Assembly: GCA_035495855.1 (NCBI GenBank)
Contig: DATJFD010000034.1
Location: 1-14,361, forward strand
DNA: 14,361 nt
Direction: 5' to 3'
Source: JAHFIW01 sp035495855
Lineage (GTDB): Bacteria > Patescibacteriota > Patescibacteriia > SG8-24
Shown here: positions 1 to 4,019 of the stretch, one piece after another
Position numbering within the stretch: position 1 is the stretch's first letter
Layout of the letters: each line of letters starts with the position of its first letter
Translations under genes and position numbers: made by a program
The notes under the pieces: generated by a model
Database searches by the model: none
Told to the model about the DNA's origin: nothing
The model's input: the letters and a program-made list of their open reading frames with translations, nothing else

Positions 1-236
1 CTCAGTTCGGATCGTGGTCTGCAACTCGACCACGTGAAGCTGGAATCGCTAGTAAACGCATATCAGCCACGGTGCGTTGAATACGTTCTCGGGTCTTGTA
101 CTCACCGCCCGTCACGTCAAGAGAGTCGGGGGTACCCGAAGAAACGCGATCGCGTTTCGAAGGTAAAACCGATGATAGGGACGAAGTCGTAACAAGGCAT
201 CCCTAGCGGAAGCTGGGGATGGATCACCTCCTTTCT
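1..236 (+). rRNA. rrs: 16S ribosomal RNA, 3' end (5' part outside window)
   Basis: Small-subunit rRNA from about E. coli position 1290 to the 3' end. Visible landmarks are the GCAACTCGACC helix, GAATCGCTAGTAA (47-59), the decoding region CACCGCCCGTCAC (103-115), AAGTCGTAACAAGG (184-197), the helix 45 hairpin with GGAA loop (about 199-220), and the tail GGATCACCTCCTTT with anti-Shine-Dalgarno CCTCC at 227-231. The exact mature end is a guess by analogy (about 234-236). Position 102 is T where most bacteria have A (E. coli 1396). No 23S or 5S follows in the window, and a terminator lies 170 bases downstream, so this 16S appears to be transcribed apart from the large-subunit rRNA. Confidence 0.97.
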
Positions 237-403
237 AGGGAGTAGAAACTTCGTCGAGGAGAGCAATTGCCTCCTTGACGACAGGATCCATCAGCAATGA
301 TGGAATCTCCTATGGTCGTTCCGACCGTCGCAAGACGGTCGGTCTCAATCTCGAGGAAGAGGATCACGTTCCTGTCTCGTTCACATTGCCGAAGTCAAAG
401 CGC
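237..403 (+). other. 16S 3' trailer with stem-loops
   Basis: Gene-free stretch between the 16S end and its terminator. It holds an 11-bp stem 251-261/271-281 (one G-U pair, loop 262-270 containing GCAATTGC) and a perfect 9-bp stem 321-329/334-342 closed by a GCAA tetraloop. A small stem TTTCTA/TAGAAA (232-237/243-248) straddles the mature 3' end. These are plausible recognition structures for pre-16S processing. No partner for a long 16S-flanking processing stem can be judged because the 5' leader is outside the window. Confidence 0.5.
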
Positions 404-426
404 AAAACCGCCGCAAGGCGGTTTTT
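404..426 (+). terminator. Intrinsic terminator after 16S rRNA
   Basis: Perfect 9-bp stem 404-412/417-425 (AAAACCGCC and GGCGGTTTT) with a GCAA tetraloop and a TTTTT run at 422-426. It ends the 16S transcript on its own, before any 23S could follow. The same AACCGCC/GGCGGTT core recurs behind rpoC. Confidence 0.8.
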
Positions 427-433
427 GCGTGGA

Positions 434-461
434 TAAAAAAAGACCCGCCGCATGGCGGGTC
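434..461 (-). terminator. Intrinsic terminator of the zinc-ribbon gene
   Basis: Perfect 8-bp stem 442-449/454-461 (GACCCGCC and GGCGGGTC), 4-base loop. On the minus strand it is followed by TTTTTTT (434-440 plus flank). It sits 3 bases beyond the stop codon of the minus-strand gene at 465-848 and back to back with the 16S terminator. Confidence 0.8.
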
Positions 462-464
462 GCG

Positions 465-848
465 TCAGCGCGCGGTCGCGCGCACAGGGGCCTTCCTGAG
501 CGAGAAGGCCGGGTAACGGACGGGCGCGGTATTCCCGCACGTGGAACAGCGCGCCAGGAGCTCGTACATGAAGAGGTGGCCGGGCGACCGCCAAAGGCCG
601 TATCCCTTGCCGTGGACCTCCGCCTCGTACGGCTCGGGGCCGACGATGCGGCGGACGCGGCCGGCGCAGACGTACGCATGCCCGTTCGGGCAGGTCCGCT
701 TCCCGCGCGCGACGACGCGGTCGCCCACGCGGAACTTCTTCTCCTCGATGCCGCCGGCCTCGCAGGCCTCCGCGTCGCGCTTGCGGTCGTGGTCGGTCCT
801 GCAGATCCCGCAGCGATAGACGGTCCTGGTCCGTTTGATGGTCCTCAT
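465..848 (-). CDS. Small zinc-ribbon protein of unknown function
   Basis: 127 codons. The start is fixed by AGGAGG six bases upstream of ATG (846-848), one of the few good ribosome-binding sites here, and a terminator follows the TGA stop immediately. Function not recognised. The protein has a CxxC...C element near the N-terminus (C13, C16, C29; form YRCGIC...ACE), a basic stretch starting FRVGDRVVARGK (39-50) that looks like the first strands of an SH3/KOW-like barrel, then C53, H57 and C61, and a last CxxC (C101, C104). It is Arg-rich with a basic tail, so nucleic-acid or ribosome binding is possible but inferred. It runs convergently towards 16S and separates it from tRNA-Ile. Upstream, TTGACG (908-913, minus) could be a -35 box, but no convincing -10 follows. 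Confidence 0.72.
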   Translation of the reverse strand: MRTIKRTRTVYRCGICRTDHDRKRDAEACEAGGIEEKKFRVGDRVVARGKRTCPNGHAYVCAGRVRRIVGPEPYEAEVHGKGYGLWRSPGHLFMYELLARCSTCGNTAPVRYPAFSLRKAPVRATAR

Positions 849-978
849 TACGATCCTCCTGGCTCAAAGAACGACGTCTGTCCCAGAGTCCCCTCTTGCG
901 GCGCTCCCGTCAACTTTTCCGGCGGGGCCAGCGCCTTATTTTGGCTAAGGCGAGGGCTTTTCCCGCCACCCCCCGGTC
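849..978. other. Intergenic region between divergent units
   Basis: No gene seen. It holds a perfect 7-bp hairpin CGCCTTA/TAAGGCG (932-938/946-952, 7-base loop) and a weak minus-strand -35-like TTGACG (908-913). The strong plus-strand promoter of the tRNA-Ile unit follows directly. The hairpin has no T-run, so it is not a clear terminator; an operator role is only a guess. Confidence 0.4.
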
Positions 979-1007
979 TTGCCAGCACCCGACCGCCTTG
1001 CTATAGT
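979..1007 (+). promoter_or_regulatory. Extended -10 promoter of tRNA-Ile unit
   Basis: TTGCCA (979-984), 17-base spacer, TATAGT (1002-1007), with TG at 999-1000 giving an extended -10. The predicted start near 1014 is about 32 bases before tRNA-Ile. This is the best promoter in the window by match and spacing. It shows that tRNA-Ile does not depend on the 16S promoter. Confidence 0.68.
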
Positions 1008-1045
1008 GGACCGGTCGTTATAGGTTGAAAACGACGCGATTTTAG

Positions 1046-1122
1046 GGGCGTGTAGCTCAGTTGGTTAGAGCGTCACACTGATAATGTGAAGGTCGATGGT
1101 TCGACTCCATCCACGCCCACCA
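1046..1122 (+). tRNA. tRNA-Ile(GAU)
   Basis: Cloverleaf with 7-bp acceptor GGGCGTG/CACGCCC (1046-1052/1112-1118), anticodon stem TCACA/TGTGA, loop CTGATAA with anticodon GAT at 1080-1082, T-loop TTCGACT, discriminator A and encoded CCA (1120-1122). This is the isoacceptor usually found in the 16S-23S spacer, but here it has its own promoter and is followed 17 bases later by a protein gene. Confidence 0.97.
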
Positions 1123-1139
1123 CGCAAATTTCCCCGTCT

Positions 1140-1658
1140 ATGATCACGATGGTCTCGAACAACGAAGCGCTCGTCCGGCTGATGCTCATCACGGTGCTCT
1201 CGGCCCTGATCGGCATGGAGCGCGAGTACCATCACAAGCCCGCGGGACTCCGCACGAACGTCATGGTGGGGCTCGGCTCCACGCTCATGACGCTCGCATC
1301 GGTGAAGGTCCTCGAGATCTCGCCGGTCCTGCAGGGCATCGACCCCGCACGCATCGCCGCGCAGATCGTCACCGGCATCGGTTTCATCGGCGCCGGCGTC
1401 ATCCTGCGGCCGTCGAGCGGCAGGGGGCAGATCATCGGCCTCACCACGGCGGCGACGCTGTGGGTGGTCTCCGGCCTCGGCATCGCGATCGGCATGGGAT
1501 TCTACGCCGAAGCGATCATGACCACCGCGCTCGTGTTCTTCACGTTCGTGGTGCTCAGCAAGGTCGTGGGCAGGCTCCGCGCCTACACGAGCGCGCACCC
1601 GCCGAAGTACGAGCACGACGAGGACGTCGTCGACACGCACGAAACGAGGGAGCACTAG
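1140..1658 (+). CDS. MgtC/SapB family membrane protein
   Basis: 172 aa from the ATG at 1140 (a second ATG at 1149 is possible). No Shine-Dalgarno lies in the 17 bases after tRNA-Ile. The family signature is clear: GMEREYHHKPAGLRTNVMVG (25-44), DPARIAAQIVTGIGFIGAG (68-86) and GLTTAATLWVV (100-110), with about four hydrophobic segments (roughly 10-26, 41-57, 75-90, 103-140) and a short, charged His/Asp/Glu-rich tail. MgtC proteins are inner-membrane proteins tied to Mg2+ limitation and, in pathogens, to F1Fo-ATPase control; the longer C-terminal ACT-like domain of MgtC proper is absent, so the role here is open. The gene is squeezed between tRNA-Ile and tRNA-Phe (15-base gap) without its own promoter or terminator, so its mRNA is probably cut out of a tRNA precursor. 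Confidence 0.9.
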   Translation: MITMVSNNEALVRLMLITVLSALIGMEREYHHKPAGLRTNVMVGLGSTLMTLASVKVLEISPVLQGIDPARIAAQIVTGIGFIGAGVILRPSSGRGQIIGLTTAATLWVVSGLGIAIGMGFYAEAIMTTALVFFTFVVLSKVVGRLRAYTSAHPPKYEHDEDVVDTHETREH

Positions 1659-1673
1659 ACGGTCCGGCACCGC

Positions 1674-1748
1674 GCCGAGGTAGCTCAGTGGTAGAGCAGA
1701 GGACTGAAAATCCTCGTGTCGCCGGTTCAATCCCGGCTCTCGGCACCA
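1674..1748 (+). tRNA. tRNA-Phe(GAA)
   Basis: Acceptor GCCGAGG/TCTCGGC (1674-1680/1738-1744, last pair G-U), anticodon stem GAGGA/TCCTC, loop CTGAAAA with GAA at 1706-1708, T-loop TTCAATC, discriminator A, encoded CCA (1746-1748). It begins 15 bases after the mgtC-family stop, so it is read from the tRNA-Ile promoter unless a promoter lies inside the gene. The terminator stem starts inside its CCA. Confidence 0.96.
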
Positions 1749-1785
1749 CGTAAAAGCCGCGCCCGAAGGGAGCGGCTTTTACGTG
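1747..1785. terminator. Terminator of the Ile-mgtC-Phe unit
   Basis: Perfect 14-bp inverted repeat 1747-1760/1772-1785 (CACGTAAAAGCCGC and its complement). The loop can add CCC/GGG pairs. The GC core followed by TTTT (and AAAA on the other arm) makes it usable in both directions. The first two bases are the final CA of tRNA-Phe. Confidence 0.78.
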
Positions 1786-1855
1786 CCCCGTGGAGGCGGG
1801 CGGAGCGAACTCTTTACGAAGCCGCCCACAGCGCGACTCACTTGGCGCGGCCACC

Positions 1856-1884
1856 TTCACTGTCTTCGACATCTCGGATATCGT
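1856..1884 (+). promoter_or_regulatory. Possible promoter of tRNA-Pro unit
   Basis: TTCACT (1856-1861), 17-base spacer, TATCGT (1879-1884); a start near 1891 would be 4 bases before tRNA-Pro. Each box matches 4 of 6 consensus bases, so it is only moderate. It is supported by position, since a terminator separates it from the previous unit. Confidence 0.35.
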
Positions 1885-1894
1885 GCTAGCATAT

Positions 1895-1970
1895 CGGGGC
1901 GTGGCCTAATGGCTAAGGCGTCTGCTTTGGGAGCAGAAGATTGAGAGTTCGAATCTCTCCGCCCCGACCA
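1895..1970 (+). tRNA. tRNA-Pro(UGG)
   Basis: Acceptor CGGGGCG/CGCCCCG (1895-1901/1960-1966), anticodon stem TCTGC/GCAGA, loop TTTGGGA with TGG at 1928-1930, T-arm GAGAG/CTCTC around TTCGAAT, discriminator A, encoded CCA (1968-1970). First gene of the second tRNA/membrane protein/tRNA unit. Confidence 0.97.
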
Positions 1971-1978
1971 TCGAACCC

Positions 1979-2221
1979 ATGAAAAAGCTCATCAACGCAT
2001 TCGGGTGGTACGGCGCAGTGGCCATCCTGGCCGCGTACTTCCTCAACAGCTTCGGCTTGATCAAGGCCGACAGCGCCGCCTATCAGCTCCTGAACGTCAC
2101 GGGCGCGGTCGGCATCGTCCTGGTAAGCTATGTTCGGCGCGCTTATCAGCCGATGGCCCTGAACGCGGTCTGGACCGTCATCGGCCTGGTCGCGCTCGCG
2201 AAAATATTTCTGCGGGTGTAG
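1979..2221 (+). CDS. CBU_0592-like small membrane protein
   Basis: 80 aa from ATG 1979, eight bases after the CCA of tRNA-Pro and with no Shine-Dalgarno. Hydrophobic segments at about 8-26, 36-51 and 60-77 leave little outside the membrane. Composition and layout (GWYGAVAILAAYFLNSFG, then QLLNVTGAVGIVLVSY, then a last hydrophobic helix) fit the family of short CBU_0592-like membrane proteins, whose function is unknown. The TAG stop (2219-2221) lies inside tRNA-Gly, being U8-A9-G10 of the tRNA, so gene and tRNA share 10 bases. RNase P cleavage before 2212 would remove the last codons and the stop. It should be cotranscribed with tRNA-Pro and tRNA-Gly. Confidence 0.82.
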   Translation: MKKLINAFGWYGAVAILAAYFLNSFGLIKADSAAYQLLNVTGAVGIVLVSYVRRAYQPMALNAVWTVIGLVALAKIFLRV

Positions 2222-2285
2222 CTCAATGGTAGAGCTCCAGGTTTCCAACCTGGCCACGAGGGTTCGATTCCCTTCGCCCGCTCCA
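2212..2285 (+). tRNA. tRNA-Gly(UCC)
   Basis: Acceptor GCGGGTG/CGCCCGC (2212-2218/2275-2281, one U-G pair), anticodon stem CCAGG/CCTGG, loop TTTCCAA with TCC at 2244-2246, T-arm GAGGG/CCCTT around TTCGATT, discriminator T, encoded CCA (2283-2285). Its 5' end overlaps the membrane protein gene; its 3' end is part of the terminator stem. Confidence 0.97.
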
Positions 2286-2325
2286 ACAAAAATCCCTGGC
2301 CATGCGCCGGGGATTTTTGTTGGAG
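2281..2325. terminator. Terminator overlapping tRNA-Gly 3' end
   Basis: Perfect 16-bp inverted repeat 2281-2296/2310-2325 (CTCCAACAAAAATCCC and complement), 13-base loop, with an ATTTTT run in the 3' arm. The first five bases are the last acceptor base, discriminator and CCA of tRNA-Gly. Strong in either direction. Confidence 0.75.
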
Positions 2326-2354
2326 TTGATGCCGAGGGAATCGAACGGGCAGCA

Positions 2355-2396
2355 GCAGCGTGCGTGTCAGCCCGTTCCAGCTGACACGCACGCTGC
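2355..2396. repeat. Perfect 17-bp hairpin
   Basis: Arms 2355-2371 and 2380-2396 (GCAGCGTGCGTGTCAGC and exact complement) with the 8-base loop CCGTTCCA. Very stable as RNA; no T-run follows. An alternative stem uses part of the same sequence: GAACGGGC (2343-2350) with GCCCGTTC (2370-2377). Confidence 0.8.
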
Positions 2397-2398
2397 GC

Positions 2399-2426
2399 CG
2401 GAGGAGTGAAAGTCTTCACTCCTCCG
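2399..2426. repeat. Perfect 12-bp hairpin
   Basis: Arms CGGAGGAGTGAA (2399-2410) and TTCACTCCTCCG (2415-2426) with tetraloop AGTC, starting two bases after the previous hairpin. It contains GGAGGA in one arm and TCCTCC in the other, but no start codon follows at a usable distance. Confidence 0.75.
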
Positions 2427-2439
2427 CTGCCCAGGGCAA

Positions 2440-2464
2440 GGCCTGCTGCATTCGGCAGCAGGCC
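2440..2464. repeat. Perfect 10-bp hairpin
   Basis: Arms GGCCTGCTGC (2440-2449) and GCAGCAGGCC (2455-2464), loop ATTCG. Third of three consecutive hairpins; it shares GCAGCAG with the start of the first (2352-2358). Confidence 0.72.
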
Positions 2465-2483
2465 GCGAGATTCCCATTATGAG

Positions 2484-2500
2484 CGCCCGCTCCACAAAAA
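2484..2500 (+). repeat. Second copy of tRNA-Gly 3' end
   Basis: CGCCCGCTCCACAAAAA repeats tRNA-Gly 3' end plus flank (2275-2292) with a single A missing. GATTCCC, part of the T-arm, also occurs shortly before it (2469-2475). A duplicated tRNA 3' end flanking about 200 bases resembles an att-site pair or a recombination scar; no integrase gene is in the window. Confidence 0.5.
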
Positions 2501-2536
2501 GCGACCCTCCTGCTAAGGTCCCGAAAGGAGCAAGCC

Positions 2537-2791
2537 ATGCGAACCTACAAAGTCCTGAAGGAAGGCGAGATCGTCCGCAGCCCCGTTCCCGGCCGTTATG
2601 CCGGCAACATCACGCACAAGATCTTCGGACGCCTCGACTGCGCGTCCGGGCTCCGGCTCATGCACGCCCGGAACCGCGTGTTCTTCCTGACCTGGGCCGA
2701 TGCCATCGCGGCCGGCTACCGCCCGTGCCTGAAATGCCGGCCTTCGCCGCACGACCGCTATCACCGCGGACGCCGTTTGCATCCGCAATGA
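2537..2791 (+). CDS. Ada-type zinc-binding domain protein
   Basis: 84 aa; start fixed by AAAGGAG (2524-2530) six bases before ATG. The part from about residue 24 to 69 follows the metal-binding domain of Ada: KIFGRLDC (28-35), NRVFF (46-50), then GYRPCLKCRP (60-69). In Ada this domain holds Zn with four Cys and the first is the methyl acceptor in phosphotriester repair. Here the position of that Cys (IFCRPSC in E. coli Ada) is Gly31, leaving C35, C64 and C67, so methyl transfer by the Ada mechanism is not expected. A DNA- or zinc-binding role is plausible. There is no AraC-like or methyltransferase domain. Convergent with the cysteine-rich gene and sharing its terminator. Confidence 0.82.
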   Translation: MRTYKVLKEGEIVRSPVPGRYAGNITHKIFGRLDCASGLRLMHARNRVFFLTWADAIAAGYRPCLKCRPSPHDRYHRGRRLHPQ

Positions 2792-2824
2792 AAAAGACCG
2801 GGGGCTTCCCCGGTCCTTTCTTTT
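2791..2824. terminator. Bidirectional terminator
   Basis: Perfect 8-bp stem 2796-2803/2808-2815 (GACCGGGG and CCCCGGTC), GCTT loop. CTTTCTTTT follows on the plus strand and TTTTT on the minus strand (complement of 2791-2795). It serves the Ada-like gene and the convergent cysteine-rich gene. Confidence 0.85.
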
Positions 2825-2828
2825 CGGC

Positions 2829-3944
2829 TCACTTCTCGAAGACGGCGTAGTAATCCTTCGCCACGCCCAGGCAGTAGCCTCGAAGATCATCGTCCAGCGT
2901 CGCGCAGAGCTCCTTCGCCTCGACGTCGGAATGATGGAACGAGATGAAGTCCTTCACCGCCCCTTCGAAGCAGCCCTTGCGCTGGCGCTCGTCCTTCCCC
3001 AGCATGCAGAGCGCCTTGGTCTTGGCGACGTCGCTCACCGTCGAGCCGCTGGCGTCGCGGCCGAGGCTCGCATAGCAGACGTCGATCTCGCGGGTGTCCG
3101 GCGTCGCGGCGCAGGCGGCGAAGATCTTCGAGAAGTCACGGTCCATGACCTTCAGCATGTGCGACGTCTGCATCCGGTAACAGGAATCCTTGTACTTGTC
3201 GCCCACGGCGTCGCAGGGATAATAAGGATCGTCTTTTTTGAAATCCGGAACGTGCAGCGTGAGGTCCTCGTTGATGACGTTCTGCATGAAGACGCCGCCG
3301 TAGCACGAATCCTTGTCCCAGCTGCGCTCAAGGTTATCGCAATACTGCAGCGCGTCGGCGACCTTATCGTCCGTTACGGCCATCAGGCCGTGGCCGAGCC
3401 CGTGGACGCAGTTGAAATAGCCGAAGGTGTACTGGTCCCGCCCCGGAACGTCGTCACAGACGTGGCCGAGCTTCGCTGGAAGCTGTTCCATGCCTATGTC
3501 CTGCACGTATGACTCGAGCACGCCATGGTGATAACCCGACCAGCAGAAATTATCGCCGTGCGCGAAGGCCGCGGCGACGCTCCCGTATTTCTTGTAACCG
3601 CCGTGGCCGATCTCATGGGCGAGCTGGTGGCAAAAACCGTGGGCGTTCTCGTCCTTGTCATAAAGGACCTTAAGGTCGGCGAAGGCCGTCTCGGGACCGA
3701 ATTCCGCCGTCCTGGCGCGCAGGTACTCGAGCAGGCAGGTCCTGGGCGCCTTCGCGCGCGCGCAAAGTTTGGCGGCCTCTGCCGTGCCGGTCTCGGCCGA
3801 CGTTCCTGAAGAAGGGCGGGCTTCCGCGGACGGCGCGGCCTGCGGCACGGGCGCGAAGGCCGCGGCCAGCAGACCGATAACGACCGAGGCGACGAAGAAC
3901 GCCGGGATGGGCGAGAACGCGGGAAGTTTGTCTTTGGCGGCCAT
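2829..3944 (-). CDS. Membrane-anchored 16-cysteine protein with HEIGH motif
   Basis: 371 aa from ATG 3944; the ORF stays open upstream, but that part overlaps the Nudix gene antisense and lies behind the promoter. Not a family I can name. Residues 12-31 form one hydrophobic anchor after a short charged N-terminus, followed by an Ala/Pro/Ser linker (32-57); the rest is probably outside the cell. Sixteen Cys form eight pairs: 61/70, 105/134, 163/179, 202/214, 244/255, 278/290, 313/325, 347/358. The last four first-Cys positions are about 34 residues apart, and the second Cys of a pair is often followed by an aromatic residue, suggesting disulphide-linked helical repeats. His clusters sit in the first half: HQLAHEIGHGG (106-116, an HExxH match), GYHHG (137-141), HGLGHG (181-186). 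Metal binding or peptidase activity is possible, not shown. Confidence 0.78.
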   Translation of the reverse strand: MAAKDKLPAFSPIPAFFVASVVIGLLAAAFAPVPQAAPSAEARPSSGTSAETGTAEAAKLCARAKAPRTCLLEYLRARTAEFGPETAFADLKVLYDKDENAHGFCHQLAHEIGHGGYKKYGSVAAAFAHGDNFCWSGYHHGVLESYVQDIGMEQLPAKLGHVCDDVPGRDQYTFGYFNCVHGLGHGLMAVTDDKVADALQYCDNLERSWDKDSCYGGVFMQNVINEDLTLHVPDFKKDDPYYPCDAVGDKYKDSCYRMQTSHMLKVMDRDFSKIFAACAATPDTREIDVCYASLGRDASGSTVSDVAKTKALCMLGKDERQRKGCFEGAVKDFISFHHSDVEAKELCATLDDDLRGYCLGVAKDYYAVFEK

Positions 3945-3953
3945 AATGGGTCC

Positions 3954-3982
3954 ATCATACCCGCCCTGCCACGTACGGTGAA
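3954..3982 (-). promoter_or_regulatory. Probable promoter of the cysteine-rich gene
   Basis: On the minus strand TTCACC (3977-3982), 17-base spacer, TATGAT (3954-3959). The predicted start near 3947 leaves only about three bases before the ATG at 3944, so the mRNA would be almost leaderless; no Shine-Dalgarno is present, which agrees. Confidence 0.42.
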
Positions 3983-4007
3983 GGTCGCGCCGGGCGCCGG
4001 AATGACG

Positions 4008-4013
4008 TATCAT
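4008..4013 (+). promoter_or_regulatory. Possible -10 box of a leaderless Nudix mRNA
   Basis: TATCAT ends seven bases before the ATG at 4020, the distance expected when transcription starts on the start codon itself. No -35 box is recognisable at 16-18 bases. No Shine-Dalgarno precedes the ATG. Confidence 0.3.
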
Positions 4014-4019
4014 CAGCGC

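Larger units (their letters stand above)
2326..2536. other. Gene-free hairpin-rich region
   Basis: No credible ORF between the tRNA-Gly terminator and the Ada-like gene. It contains, in order, a T-arm-like sequence in inverted orientation (GAGGGAATCGAAC, 2334-2346), three strong hairpins (2355-2396, 2399-2426, 2440-2464), a near copy of the tRNA-Gly 3' end (2484-2500), and the leader of the next gene. None of the hairpins carries a T-run, so they are not ordinary terminators. It could be a structured RNA, the remnant of an inserted element, or debris of lost tRNA genes. Confidence 0.55.

Noticed and set aside
297..1028. 243-codon plus-strand frame
   Set aside because: Runs through the 16S trailer, two terminators and antisense to the zinc-ribbon gene, which has the better start site.
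237..1045. 23S or 5S rRNA after 16S
   Set aside because: No rRNA-like sequence; the interval holds terminators, a minus-strand gene and a promoter.
1887..1892. TAGCAT as extended -10 of tRNA-Pro
   Set aside because: Transcription would start inside the tRNA; TATCGT at 1879-1884 has workable spacing.
2321..2350. Possible tRNA 3' half on the minus strand (GTTCGATTCCC ... CTCCA)
   Set aside because: The distance from T-loop to CCA is too long, the T-stem does not pair, and no anticodon or D-arm follows; at most a remnant.
2355..2464. CRISPR-like array or integron attC sites
   Set aside because: The three hairpins differ in sequence and length, there are no equal spacers, and no cas or integron integrase gene is present.
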